Positions 16,964-27,065 of a stretch of DNA of 58,158 nucleotides are shown here, one piece after another (positions within the stretch are counted from its first letter, which is position 1; every line of letters begins with the position of its first letter). Source of the DNA: Candidatus Geothermocultor quzhuomuensis (GTDB lineage: Bacteria; Actinomycetota; Aquicultoria; Geothermocultorales; Geothermocultoraceae). The position numbers were made by a program, and so were the translations under genes. The stretch covers positions 1 to 58,158 of the forward strand of contig JACVJC010000015.1 in NCBI GenBank assembly GCA_015711795.1, given 5' to 3'. The notes below the pieces were generated by a model. It was not told the origin of the DNA. It did no database searches and saw only the letters and a list, made by a program, of their open reading frames with translations.

Positions 16964-18076
16964 TTAAATTAAAATAACAAGGCTATCTCGGTGAATAATC
17001 TCATCACTAATAGCATCAGGAAAAATTTTGCTCACTTCTTTGCTTTTTAAGCCCTTAATTTTTTTAACCTCATCACAAGAAAAATTGGTTAAGCCTTTAG
17101 CAAAAACTTTTCCTTCTTTATTAGCAATCTCAACAGCCTCACCGACCTTAAAATCTCCTTCCACACCAATTATTCCGGCGGGGAGAAGGCTCTTTTTTCT
17201 TATGATTAAAGCTTCCCTTGCTCCATCATCAATGAAAATTTTACCTTTAGAAGGCAAAGAAAAAGCAATCCAGTGCTTACGACTGGTTAATCTTTTCTCT
17301 TTAGGGTGAAAAAAAGTGCCTAATTTCTCTCCTTGAAAAATTCTTAATAAAACATCAGGCTGCCTCCCATTAGCAATTATCATTCCAATTCCTGAAGTGG
17401 TAACAATTTTTGCTGCTTGTAATTTGGTAACCATCCCCCCTGAGCCAAAAGGTGTACCTGCTCCTCTCGCACATTCACTGATTTCACTAGTTATTTGATT
17501 GACCTCTAGCAATAGCTTTTCTTTCCCTGATCTATCCTTAGCGAAAAGCCCTTCTGTATCAGTTAAGATAATCATCAGTTGAGCTGGAATGGCGCAAGTA
17601 ACCAGAGCAGCTAAAGTATCGTTATCACCAAAACGTATCTCTTCAACCGCTGTTGTATCATTTTCATTAATAATAGGAATTACTCCAAGCTCTAGAAGTT
17701 TGTTGAGAGTATTTTTGGCATTAACATACTGTTCCCGCTGAATAAAATCATATTGAGTTAAAAGTACCTGACCAACGGCGATGCCATAACCGCTAAAAAA
17801 TCTAGCATACTCCCCAATTAAAAGTCCTTGACCAACTGAGGCAGCCGCTTGAAGAGCAGGAATTAAATTAGGTCGTGAAGGGAAATTTAATCTCTCGACT
17901 CCAGCTGCAATTGCACCCGAAGTAACTAATATTATTTGTTTCCCCTCATTTCTTAAAAAGGAAATTTGCCTGACCAAATTCTTAATTTGCTCACGGTCAA
18001 GACTACCCGAAAAATTAGTAATAACACTAGTGCCCACTTTGAGGACTATTGATTTAGCTTTCTGGAAGATACTCAT
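16964..18076 (-). CDS. proB: Glutamate 5-kinase with PUA domain
   Basis: Phosphorylates glutamate, the first and usually feedback-inhibited step of proline synthesis. 370 residues: an amino acid kinase domain (VLKVGTSVITN near residue 12, LVTSGAIAAGVERL at ~51, NENDTTAVEEIRFGDND at ~136) and a C-terminal PUA domain from ~275 (KGKIFIDDGAREAL). The long form with PUA is present in full. ATG has GGAAAGG before it and a further GGAGG upstream; a -10 box at 18107 gives it a local promoter. It forms a unit with proA. Confidence 0.95.
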   Translation of the reverse strand: MSIFQKAKSIVLKVGTSVITNFSGSLDREQIKNLVRQISFLRNEGKQIILVTSGAIAAGVERLNFPSRPNLIPALQAAASVGQGLLIGEYARFFSGYGIAVGQVLLTQYDFIQREQYVNAKNTLNKLLELGVIPIINENDTTAVEEIRFGDNDTLAALVTCAIPAQLMIILTDTEGLFAKDRSGKEKLLLEVNQITSEISECARGAGTPFGSGGMVTKLQAAKIVTTSGIGMIIANGRQPDVLLRIFQGEKLGTFFHPKEKRLTSRKHWIAFSLPSKGKIFIDDGAREALIIRKKSLLPAGIIGVEGDFKVGEAVEIANKEGKVFAKGLTNFSCDEVKKIKGLKSKEVSKIFPDAISDEIIHRDSLVILI

Positions 18077-18106
18077 TCCTTTCCATCTTGAACCTCCACT
18101 TAAATA

Positions 18107-18112
18107 TTATAA
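18107..18112 (-). promoter_or_regulatory. Probable -10 box upstream of proB
   Basis: TATAAT on the minus strand, about 30 nt before the proB ATG, in the context GGTTATAATATTT. No clear -35 box. The transcript would start just before GGAGG, giving a short leader. Confidence 0.45.
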
Positions 18113-18227
18113 CCTAAAGATAAATCTAAAGATAATTGCTTAGGCTAAAATCCTAAATTCCAAATCCTAAAAAATCCCTAATCCAAATGTTCAAATTCTC
18201 AAACACCAGTGAGGAGTTAGCAGTAAG

Positions 18228-18317
18228 CAGTTAAATTCAGACTAAAGTCTGAAGATATTAAATTGAAGTAAAATTTTTGATGTTTTGACTTCAGTCGTCG
18301 GTCTTCAGTCCTTCCTG
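18228..18317. repeat. Dispersed intergenic repeat, copy A
   Basis: Shares CAGACTAAAG, TTAA-TGAAGTAAAA, TGACTTCAGTC and TTCAGTC-TTCCTG in the same order with copy B at 25121-25195; copy A is about 15 nt longer because of two short insertions. It contains inverted pairs (AGACT/AGTCT, GACTTCAGTC). It lies in the proB-obgE gap. Confidence 0.65.
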
Positions 18318-18376
18318 TTTTTTTGCTTCCCCTCACTATTCTAGCTTTACCTGATGTTATCTTTTTTATTTTAGTC

Positions 18377-18398
18377 ACCTGCCTGTCGGCAGACAGGT
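18377..18398. repeat. Palindromic element of the CTGCC/GGCAG family
   Basis: Eleven-base arms, ACCTGCCTGTC and GGCAGACAGGT, pair completely if two G-U pairs are allowed, with no loop. A second hairpin GGAAATC-TTT-GATTTCC follows at about 18419-18435. The element is GC-rich in an AT-rich intergenic region before obgE. Confidence 0.55.
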
Positions 18399-18452
18399 TT
18401 GATTATTGCCTGCTCCGTAGGAAATCTTTGATTTCCCTTTGGGGTTTGATGC

Positions 18453-19802
<1,350 letters not shown>

Positions 19803-19822
19803 TCACTTCAGCATTTCAATTT

Positions 19823-19850
19823 GCTTGCCGTTTGTCCGCCTCTGGCAAGC
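19823..19850. repeat. Small inverted repeat in the rpmA-obgE gap
   Basis: GCTTGCC and GGCAAGC arms flank a 14-nt spacer. Together with nearby 'gttagtagt' type sequence it makes up the 150-nt gap between rpmA and obgE. Its function is unknown. Confidence 0.35.
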
Positions 19851-19887
19851 TCTCTGTTCACTGCTACCTGTTATCTGTAAACCTTTA

Positions 19888-20127
19888 TTATCTAGGGAAA
19901 ACGCTCACTTTTCCACTTGAAAAGACAACTTGCCCATCGATTAAGGAAAAAAGAGTAAAGTCTCGACCTAGCCCGACATTTTTTCCTGGTTTTATCCTTG
20001 TTCCTCGCTGGCGAACTAAAATGCTACCAGCCGAGACAAATTGTCCAGCAAAAGCTTTAACGCCAAGCCTTTTTGACTTACTATCTCGCCCGTTTCTTGT
20101 GCTTCCGCCACCTTTTTTATGCGCCAT
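19888..20127 (-). CDS. rpmA: 50S ribosomal protein L27
   Basis: 79 residues starting [20 protein letters not shown], the N-terminal tail that reaches the peptidyl transferase centre. Firmicutes L27 carries an N-terminal peptide cleaved by Prp; here the protein starts directly at AHKKGG and no prp gene lies between rplU and rpmA, which fits a non-Firmicutes lineage. It lies 48 nt after rplU in the rplU-rpmA-obgE unit. Confidence 0.97.
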   Translation of the reverse strand: MAHKKGGGSTRNGRDSKSKRLGVKAFAGQFVSAGSILVRQRGTRIKPGKNVGLGRDFTLFSLIDGQVVFSSGKVSVFPR

Positions 20128-20175
20128 CCTAACTCACCTTAAATTTATTATACCTAGTTCTACCCCTAAACTCAA

Positions 20176-20706
20176 TTAGCTGATTTTTTTTGGGTTCCTC
20201 TTTGCTTTAGCTCCGGTTTTACCCGTTGTTTTCTTGCTCAACTTAGGCGTTGCTACCTTTTCCTTCTCTTCCTTTTTCCCAGCAACTTCTTTCTTTGCTA
20301 TTAATTTTTCTTCCTTTCCCTTCTTCTCCCTTGGTTTCTTAGTCGCTTTTTCAGCTTTTTTCTCCACTCCTTTTTCCTTTTTAGGTTCCTCTTTGCCTAA
20401 AGTAATCTTTTCAATCAGCAACTTAGTTAACAGCTGACGGTGTCCCTTCTTCTTTCGATACCTTTTTTTGGGGCGATATTTAAAAACAATAATTTTATCT
20501 CCCTTTAAATGAGCAATAACCTTGCCTTTTACTTTAACATCTCTTAATTTTTGAGAATCTGTAATGATTTCCCCATCTTTATTGAGAAAAAGGACATCAT
20601 CAAGGTTAACTACTTTCCCTTCTTCAACTTCAATTTTCTCGACAAGGATTTCGTCACCCTCTTTAACTTTATATTGCTTACCGCCTGATTTTATTACTGC
20701 GTACAC
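20176..20706 (-). CDS. rplU: 50S ribosomal protein L21 with Lys-rich tail
   Basis: Residues 1-~103 are L21 ([20 protein letters not shown], then [20 protein letters not shown] and [16 protein letters not shown]). Residues ~108-176 form an extra tail of Lys, Glu, Ala and Thr ([19 protein letters not shown] and similar), absent from typical L21 and probably disordered. L21 binds 23S rRNA near L20. Start ATG has GAGGTGG before it and a strong promoter ~27 nt upstream, so this gene opens the ribosomal-obg-proline unit. Lys-rich tails on ribosomal proteins are known in Actinobacteria. Confidence 0.93.
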   Translation of the reverse strand: MYAVIKSGGKQYKVKEGDEILVEKIEVEEGKVVNLDDVLFLNKDGEIITDSQKLRDVKVKGKVIAHLKGDKIIVFKYRPKKRYRKKKGHRQLLTKLLIEKITLGKEEPKKEKGVEKKAEKATKKPREKKGKEEKLIAKKEVAGKKEEKEKVATPKLSKKTTGKTGAKAKRNPKKIS

Positions 20707-20732
20707 ATTACCACCTCAAAAAACAGCGAATA

Positions 20733-20760
20733 ATTATAACACAAAGCCATCCTTTGTCAA
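20733..20760 (-). promoter_or_regulatory. Strong promoter of rplU
   Basis: TTGACA, a 16-bp spacer and TATAAT with an extended TG (TGTTATAAT) on the minus strand. The predicted start is about 20 nt upstream of the rplU ATG, giving a short leader that includes the ribosome site. Confidence 0.85.
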
Positions 20761-20955
20761 CAAGCACGCACAACAGGCACAACTAGGCTAAAGCACTAAA
20801 GTTAAAAATCTTCTTAATTTTTTAAATCTTTTGAAACTCAGATCTTCAATCTTTAGCTCTTTACATTGGTAAAAAAAGGGGAACTCTCAATCCTAAATAT
20901 AGTAAAATAAGAGAAAACTCAAATAAAAGATATTAATTTCAACTAGGAGGCAATC

Positions 20956-22635
20956 ATAATAAAAGATAGCCAAGCTCCTCAAAAGTTAGGTGAAATTCTT
21001 CTCCAGCTTAAGCTAATTAACCAAAAACAGTTAGAGGCAGCTCTTGAAGAACAAGCAAAAGGTTCAGCTCCTCTAGGAAAAGTCCTTTTAAAATTTGGTT
21101 TTATCACTGAAGAAGATTTGGCTAAAGCACTAGCCAGCCAAAAAAAATTGCCCTTTGTTGAACTCTCTAAATATCCTCTTAATCCAAATGCAGCACGCCT
21201 CATCAAGGCTAACATAGCCCGCCGGCACACCCTTATTCCCATCGATTTTTCAGGCGAAAAACTAATTGTAGCAATGGCTAATCCTTTAGATATAGTCGGC
21301 CTTGATAACATACACTACCTGACAGGTTTTGAAACTACACCAGTTGTTTCAACCTATTCTGAAGTCGAAGAGGCTATCGAAAAACTTCTCTTAGATGACG
21401 ATGTTACTTTACTTGTCATGCCTAAAGAAGAAATTGTACCTTCAGAGGAGGAAATTAAAAAGGCACTTGACGAGTCATCTCCTATTTCAATTATCGTCGA
21501 TAAGCTAATATATGAGGGAATTTTCAAAAGAGCTAGCGACATTCATATCGAGCCAACTACAACTAATGTTATAGTACGAAATCGGATTGACGGTGTTCTC
21601 CAAGAAAGCTGGCGTTTGCCTAAAAAAGATCAGCATGCCATCACTTCTCGAATCAAAGTCATGAGCAACTTAGACATAGCCGAACACAGGATACCGCAAG
21701 ATGGCAGTTTTCAAGCAAAAGTAAAAGGACGTCAAATCAACATCAGAGTATCTGTCCTGCCAACAATCTTTGGTGAAACTGTCACCTTGCGGTTGCTAAG
21801 AAAAGACGAAAAAATACCAGAATTAATTGAACTTGGCTTATCAGTAGAGATAGTAAAAAAACTTCTTTCCATACTTTCAAAGCAAACAGGCACAATTTTG
21901 TCAACAGGTCCTACGGGCTCAGGAAAAACTACCACCCTTTATGCCCTCCTTTCAGTAATTGCTACACCTGAGAAAAAAGCTATAACTATCGAAGACCCTG
22001 TTGAGTATCTTATTCCTGGAGTCACCCAAATCTCAATTAACCGCAAGGCAGGCTTGACTTTTGCCAATGGCTTGCGCTCAATTGTCCGAAGTGACCCTGA
22101 CATTATCATGGTAGGAGAAATCAGAGACCTAGAAACGGCTGAAATTGCTATTCAAGCTGCTCTTACTGGTCATATGGTTCTTTCAACTCTCCACACCAAC
22201 GACGCTCCTACAGCTTTGACGCGACTTATTGAAATGGGCATAGAGCCATTTTTAGTCGCTTCATCCGTCTCTGGGATACTTGCTCAACGGTTAGTTAGAA
22301 AGCTTTGCGAGCAATGCAAACTCTCATACTACCCTGACGAACAGACATTAAAACTTCTTGGATTGCCGATTCAATTCAAGAAGTCCCCTGAAATCTATAA
22401 AGCAGTAGGTTGCAGTGAGTGTTCAGGAACTGGCTATCTTGGTAGAACCGGCATCTTTGAATTCCTTCCCATCACCTCATCAATTTCACATCTAGTGCTG
22501 GGGAGAAAAAGTGCGAATGATTTTAGGGCCCAAGCTATAGCTGAGGGAATGAAAACTTTAAGGGGAGATGGATTTAAAAAAGTTAAAGAAGGTATTACCT
22601 CGCTCGAGGAAGTCGTCAGAGTAACCAGATACTAA
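20956..22635 (+). CDS. pilB: Type IV pilus assembly ATPase PilB (GspE family, ATA/ATC start)
   Basis: Hexameric ATPase that drives pilus or pseudopilus extension. 559 residues: an N-terminal MshEN domain (KLGEILLQLKLINQKQLEAA, then APLGKVLLKFGFI), the GspE N-terminal domain, and the motor with Walker A STGPTGSGKTTT, Walker B IIMVGEIRD, the His box HMVLSTLHTND, and a zinc site CEQC...CSEC. The full N-terminus is clearly coding, but between the in-frame TAG at 20944 and codon 55 there is no ATG, GTG or TTG. AGGAGG at 20945-20950 points to ATA 20956 (5 nt away), with ATA 20959 or ATC 20953 as alternatives. No other pilus gene is nearby. Confidence 0.9.
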   Translation: MIKDSQAPQKLGEILLQLKLINQKQLEAALEEQAKGSAPLGKVLLKFGFITEEDLAKALASQKKLPFVELSKYPLNPNAARLIKANIARRHTLIPIDFSGEKLIVAMANPLDIVGLDNIHYLTGFETTPVVSTYSEVEEAIEKLLLDDDVTLLVMPKEEIVPSEEEIKKALDESSPISIIVDKLIYEGIFKRASDIHIEPTTTNVIVRNRIDGVLQESWRLPKKDQHAITSRIKVMSNLDIAEHRIPQDGSFQAKVKGRQINIRVSVLPTIFGETVTLRLLRKDEKIPELIELGLSVEIVKKLLSILSKQTGTILSTGPTGSGKTTTLYALLSVIATPEKKAITIEDPVEYLIPGVTQISINRKAGLTFANGLRSIVRSDPDIIMVGEIRDLETAEIAIQAALTGHMVLSTLHTNDAPTALTRLIEMGIEPFLVASSVSGILAQRLVRKLCEQCKLSYYPDEQTLKLLGLPIQFKKSPEIYKAVGCSECSGTGYLGRTGIFEFLPITSSISHLVLGRKSANDFRAQAIAEGMKTLRGDGFKKVKEGITSLEEVVRVTRY

Positions 22636-22762
22636 AATGGTGATTGTAAAAACAATTACTAGTCGCCAATCATTGTCTTTAACGCTTTAGCTCTTGTGCC
22701 TCCTACCTCTTCATCGCCTACTTACTTCACAAACTCATGTTCGATTTTTTGTCATACCCTGT

Positions 22763-22771
22763 TGCTATGAT
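22763..22771 (+). promoter_or_regulatory. Extended -10 box before a small ORF
   Basis: TGCTATGAT ends 6 nt before ATG 22778, the same spacing as at 2202 and 54608, so any transcript would begin at the start codon. Confidence 0.4.
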
Positions 22772-22777
22772 ATAGCT

Positions 22778-22876
22778 ATGACTGAAAAAATGATGTGGAA
22801 AACAACTAAATTTATCGTTTATTTGAGCTTAACTTATCTCTATCTTCATTTGTGTCGATGGGCACTAAAGATATAA
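22778..22876 (+). CDS. Possible 32-residue membrane peptide
   Basis: ATG 22778 opens a frame of 32 codons: MTEKMMWKTTK, then a hydrophobic segment IVYLSLTYLYLHL, then CRWALKI. A short charged N-terminus plus one membrane helix is typical of small membrane proteins. The extended -10 box exactly 6 nt upstream supports leaderless expression. No homologue is recognised, and the gap between pilB and rng holds nothing else. It could be chance. Confidence 0.35.
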   Translation: MTEKMMWKTTKFIVYLSLTYLYLHLCRWALKI

Positions 22877-22902
22877 AGCCATCTTATTACCCTTTTAAGT
22901 TT

Positions 22903-24381
22903 TTAGGCACCTTTGAAGAACTTTTCAACTTCTTCTCTTTTTCCACTTAAAATTACTTCGAAGCTCAATTGGTCAATCTCACTATCACTCAAAATAAAAA
23001 TTCGTTTTCCCGTATCCTTTTCAATCTTACTTAAAATTGATTCTCTCCTCCCCGTCAAAAAGGGAACAGCTCGGGTGTGAACTTTAATTAAATAAGCTTC
23101 ATCTTTTGCTCTTTTTAAGAAATTACCTATTTTACGAGCAACAATTATACTAACTGTTTGGTCAGAAAGGTAATAACCAGCTACTCCACAAGAAGGGCAA
23201 GATTCTCCCACAATTTCAAAGAGATTTTCAAAAACACTTTTGCGTGTCATTTCAACCATACCTAGTGCAGAAATCTCTGTAACCTTGCTTTTACTTCGAT
23301 CATTTAAAAGGCATTCATTAAATACCCGAATAACTTCTTGGCGATGGCTTTCATCCTTCATATCAATAAAGTCGATAATAATTATTCCTCCAATATCCCG
23401 TAACCTAATTTGACGGACTATCTCTCTAGCTGCTTCTAGATTTGTCTTATAAATTGTCTCTTCTAAATCTTTTCCTCCAGTGAATTTTCCCGTATTTACA
23501 TCAATTGAGGTTAAAGCCTCTGTTGGATCAATAACTAAGTAACCACCAGATCTAAGCCACACTTCTCTTCTTAAAGCTTTTTCTAACTCTTCTTCTATCC
23601 TAAACTTCTCAAAGAGGGGCAGATTATCCTTGTACAAATGAACTCTCTCCGCTAAAGAAGGAGTTATTCCTCTGAGGTAAAGGTTGATTCTTCGAAAATA
23701 CTGATAAGAATCGACTAAAAGTCTTCTAAAGTCATGGGTAAAAAAGTCTCTCGCTGCTCGCAATGGTAAGTCAAATTCACTATGGATTAATGGAGTTGAT
23801 AAATTTTTAGCTTTACGTTTTATCTCCTCCCAAGTTCTAACAACATCGTCCAAATCTCTTTGTATATCTTCTTCTTCAACGTCTCTTGCAGCCGTTCTTA
23901 TAATAATCCCCATGCCAGGAGGTTTAATTCGTTCTCCGATTTCTTTGTATTTATCCCTCTCCTCTTCAAGACGCCTTGAAATCCCAACAAAATCGATGAA
24001 TGGCATTAAAACAACATAGCGGCCTGGCAAAGAAATCAAAGAAGTTAATCGAGCTCCTTTCCCCCTTTTGGGCTCCTTAACTACTTGAACCAGAATTTTT
24101 TGATTCTTTTTTAAAACCTTCTCAATAGATGGAAAAAAATCAGTTTCCTCATAAGCAATCTCAGCAGCACCGAGGAAAGCATTTCTTTCCATGCCAATAT
24201 CAACAAAAGCAGCACCCATCCCAGGCAAAATATCCCTTACCTTGCCCTGATATATATTGCCAACTCTCCTAGGTTGTCCAACTCTTTCGATGTAAATCTC
24301 AACTAGCTGCCCGCCTTCAAGAATAGCAACCCGTCGTTCAAAGTCATCAATTGAGATGAGGATCTCCTTTAAATCTTTCAT
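22903..24381 (-). CDS. rng: Ribonuclease G/E
   Basis: Endonuclease for rRNA processing and mRNA decay. 492 residues: an S1 domain at ~35-120 (RRVGNIYQGKVRDILPGMGA, FVDIGMERNAFL), then the catalytic DNase-I-like domain with the Mg2+ Asp residues in TSIDVNTGKF (~290) and IIIDFIDM (~333), and the zinc-link Cys pair CPSCG (~395). There is no long acidic C-terminal scaffold, so it is RNase G-like. Its start overlaps the DUF2344 gene by 35 nt with AAAGGAG inside the overlap, which suggests coupling. It lies upstream of rplU in the genome order seen in Actinobacteria, though pilB now separates them. Confidence 0.92.
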   Translation of the reverse strand: MKDLKEILISIDDFERRVAILEGGQLVEIYIERVGQPRRVGNIYQGKVRDILPGMGAAFVDIGMERNAFLGAAEIAYEETDFFPSIEKVLKKNQKILVQVVKEPKRGKGARLTSLISLPGRYVVLMPFIDFVGISRRLEEERDKYKEIGERIKPPGMGIIIRTAARDVEEEDIQRDLDDVVRTWEEIKRKAKNLSTPLIHSEFDLPLRAARDFFTHDFRRLLVDSYQYFRRINLYLRGITPSLAERVHLYKDNLPLFEKFRIEEELEKALRREVWLRSGGYLVIDPTEALTSIDVNTGKFTGGKDLEETIYKTNLEAAREIVRQIRLRDIGGIIIIDFIDMKDESHRQEVIRVFNECLLNDRSKSKVTEISALGMVEMTRKSVFENLFEIVGESCPSCGVAGYYLSDQTVSIIVARKIGNFLKRAKDEAYLIKVHTRAVPFLTGRRESILSKIEKDTGKRIFILSDSEIDQLSFEVILSGKREEVEKFFKGA

Positions 24382-25075
24382 CTCCCCTAAAATCCAATAA
24401 ATCTTCTAACTTATCATTAGATTTGTAACAAACTTGTTTTCGCCATATTTCTTTTATTTTAAAACAAGTTTTTTTAAAAAATAAGTCACGAAATGAATCT
24501 ATAAGAATTTCTGGTCGAATATTTCTCTTGCCTCCTAAAGGGAGCAAAAGTTGAAACTCGATTTTCTCTCCCCTTGCCTTAACGGAAAAACTCAAAATAT
24601 CCTCTATTACATTTACCTCTTTCTTTTTTCCTCTATAAAAATAAGAAATTTTTCTTAGCGAAAGGAACTTTTTTCTTTTTTCCTCTAACACTTCTAAAGA
24701 AAAGGGTGGATTAACTTCCCCTTTAACCAAATAAAGAGCATAACAAGGGATTGACATCAAAGATTTCCCTTTAAGATAGACATATTTTGCTTGAAGAACT
24801 TTTAGCCCTGCGGGAAAGCTTTTTTCTGTCTCGTTTAAAAAAGTTTTAAGCTCAATGGGTGAGCTTAAAAAGAGGTCAAAAAATTCAGATTCGCTTAGAT
24901 AACCAACGGGGAGGGGAAAACCAAAAGAAATCTTAAGGTGAGGAGAAAAACCAGAAGTTAAAATAAAAGGAATCTCCGCTCTTCGCAAGGCTCTTTCAAT
25001 TGCTTTGATTGTTTCAAGATGTGAAAGATATTTTCCTACCCCATATTTGCCATATTTAACTCTCAGTCGATACAT
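24347..25075 (-). CDS. DUF2344 radical-SAM-linked protein (TIGR03936 type)
   Basis: 242 residues. The N-terminus RVKYGKYGVGKYLSHLETIK and the motif PFILTSGFSPHLKISFGFPLP (first part) are diagnostic for this family, which always accompanies the radical SAM gene immediately upstream here, sometimes fused to it. The biochemical role is not known; linkage with rng and rplU suggests an RNA or translation connection. No membrane segments. The coding 3' end overlaps rng. Confidence 0.85.
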   Translation of the reverse strand: MYRLRVKYGKYGVGKYLSHLETIKAIERALRRAEIPFILTSGFSPHLKISFGFPLPVGYLSESEFFDLFLSSPIELKTFLNETEKSFPAGLKVLQAKYVYLKGKSLMSIPCYALYLVKGEVNPPFSLEVLEEKRKKFLSLRKISYFYRGKKKEVNVIEDILSFSVKARGEKIEFQLLLPLGGKRNIRPEILIDSFRDLFFKKTCFKIKEIWRKQVCYKSNDKLEDLLDFRGDERFKGDPHLN

Positions 25076-25120
25076 TTTTCACCTTAAAAAATCAGTTAAC
25101 AGTTAGGAGTAAACAGTTCG

Positions 25121-25195
25121 CAATTAAACTCAGACTAAAGATGTTAAGCTGAAGTAAAACCTCGAGGTTCTGACTTCAGTCTTCAGTCATTCCTG
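25121..25195. repeat. Dispersed intergenic repeat, copy B
   Basis: About 75 nt matching copy A at 18228-18317 in content and order, located between the DUF2344 gene and its radical SAM partner. Confidence 0.65.
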
Positions 25196-25196
25196 C

Positions 25197-27065
25197 TCAC
25201 TCCTCTCTCCTCACTACTTCTTTTGCTAGGATGTTTTTTGGGCCTTTGGGAGAGCAGATTCCGCAATCTATGCATTTATCTCGACAATCAGGGGTGCTTT
25301 CTCCACGAAAACTTTTTTCAAATTCAGACCATAAAAAATCTTTTTTAAGTCCAATGTCGATAATATCCCAAGGAAACAACTCATCTTTTAAACGATTTCG
25401 GTAAAGATAAAAAGAGGGGGAAATATTACTCTCTTTTAAAGCCCTCTCCCAAATAGAAAAATTAAAATACTCGCTCCAACCATCCAAGATTGCTCCTTTC
25501 TTCCACGCTTTGTAAAGAGCTAAGGAAACTCTCCTATCACCTCGGGAAAAAACTCCCTCAACTAAACACTGAAAAGGGTCATGCCACTTAAAATTAATAA
25601 ACCTACTCTTTAATTTCTCTCGCAAAAATTCTTTTTTTCTTAAAACTTCATCTGCTCTCTCCTGAGAACACCATTGGAAAGGTGTGAATGGTTTGGGCAC
25701 GAAAGGAGAAACATTCAAAACAATTCTTAACATACCCTTTTCTTTAGAAGGAATTACCGATAAACCTAAATCAATTATCTTGGTAGCTAAATCGACAATT
25801 CCTTTTAAGTCTTCTTCAGTTTCGCTTGGCAAACCAACCATAAAATAAAGTTTAAATTTGCGCCAACCACTTTCAAAAACATGCTTCACAGTTTGAATAA
25901 ACTCTTTCTCTAAAAAACCTTTATTAATCACTTTCCTCAAGCGCTCTGTCCCTGCCTCGGGCGCAAAGGTTAAACTTGTTCTTTTTGTTTTTGAGATAAG
26001 ATTAGCTAGCTCTACTGAAAAAGAATCAAGCCTCAAGGAAGGAAGAGAAATTGAAATCCCCCTCGGAGAAGTGTAATTAGTTAAATCTTTAATAAAAGTT
26101 TCAATTTGAGAATAATCACTAGTGCTTAAAGAAGTGAAAGCAATTTCTTCGTAACCAGTAGCCTTTAACATTTGAATAGCCTTTTCTTTAAGGTTTTTAA
26201 CTTCTCTTTCTCTTATTGGCCGATAGACCATTCCTGCTTGGCAAAATCGACATCCTCTACCACAACCCCTCATTATCTCAAGATTGCATCGATCGTGAAC
26301 CACCGCAACAAAGGGAACGATTTGAGAAGTGGGAAATGGGACTTGATTTAAATCATTAACTACCCTTTTTCTAACTTTGGTTGGAGCAAAACTTTTAGGC
26401 TCAATTTCCTTAAGCTCTCCTGACTTCTTATATTTAAATTGATAAAAAGAGGGAACATAAACCCCTTTAATTTGACAAAGTTCTCGAAGTAAATCAGCCT
26501 TTTGAAGTGAGGTTTTTTTCCAAGCAACAAAAGAATCACAAATTTCAAGAATTATTTCCTCGCCATCCCCAATGACAAACAAATCAAAAAAAGGTGCCAA
26601 TGGTTCTGGATTGTAAGCACCAGGACCTCCCCCAATAACTAAAGGATAGCTCTTATCTCTTTGAGAAGAATAAAGAGGAATTTGAGAAAGCTCTAAAATG
26701 TCTAGGATATTGGTGTAAGTAAGCTCCGATTGCAAAGTGAAGCCTAAGATATCAAAGGAGGAAAGAGGGGACTTAGATTCAAGAGAAAAAAGAGAAATTT
26801 TTTTAGCCCGCAATTTTTTAGCCATATCGGGGGCTGGAGCAAATGCTCTCTCAGCAATATATTCTTTTTTTTGATTTACTATATGGTAAAGAATCTGAAG
26901 CCCTAGGTTGGGTAAGCCAATCTCATAAAGGTCAGGATAGATTAAAACCATTCTTAGCTTTGCTTTTTTCTTATGGATAGAATTCCACTCATTGTTTAGA
27001 TATTGGGAAGGCTTCTCAACTTCTAGCAAAAAATCTTCTATTTCATTCCAAAAAATCTGCTTCAT
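25197..27065 (-). CDS. Radical SAM protein with B12-binding-like N-terminus (TIGR03960 type)
   Basis: 622 residues. An N-terminal cobalamin-binding-like domain (~35-190; MVLIYPDLYEIGLPNLGLQI, GGGPGAYNPEPLAPFFD) precedes the radical SAM core with the cluster motif MRGCGRGCRFCQAG (~264), and a C-terminal Cys cluster CRDKCIDCGIC (~598). The family pairs with DUF2344 in Actinobacteria and Firmicutes; the reaction is unknown, possibly an RNA or protein modification. Its stop lies near the dispersed repeat copy B and its start overlaps the DUF697 gene by 4 nt. Start ATG. Confidence 0.85.
   Translation of the reverse strand: MKQIFWNEIEDFLLEVEKPSQYLNNEWNSIHKKKAKLRMVLIYPDLYEIGLPNLGLQILYHIVNQKKEYIAERAFAPAPDMAKKLRAKKISLFSLESKSPLSSFDILGFTLQSELTYTNILDILELSQIPLYSSQRDKSYPLVIGGGPGAYNPEPLAPFFDLFVIGDGEEIILEICDSFVAWKKTSLQKADLLRELCQIKGVYVPSFYQFKYKKSGELKEIEPKSFAPTKVRKRVVNDLNQVPFPTSQIVPFVAVVHDRCNLEIMRGCGRGCRFCQAGMVYRPIREREVKNLKEKAIQMLKATGYEEIAFTSLSTSDYSQIETFIKDLTNYTSPRGISISLPSLRLDSFSVELANLISKTKRTSLTFAPEAGTERLRKVINKGFLEKEFIQTVKHVFESGWRKFKLYFMVGLPSETEEDLKGIVDLATKIIDLGLSVIPSKEKGMLRIVLNVSPFVPKPFTPFQWCSQERADEVLRKKEFLREKLKSRFINFKWHDPFQCLVEGVFSRGDRRVSLALYKAWKKGAILDGWSEYFNFSIWERALKESNISPSFYLYRNRLKDELFPWDIIDIGLKKDFLWSEFEKSFRGESTPDCRDKCIDCGICSPKGPKNILAKEVVRREE

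Noticed and set aside
22694-22777. N-terminal extension of the small peptide at 22778
   Set aside because: The start at 22694 lacks a ribosome site and the promoter-like box lies downstream of it; only the part from 22778 is kept.
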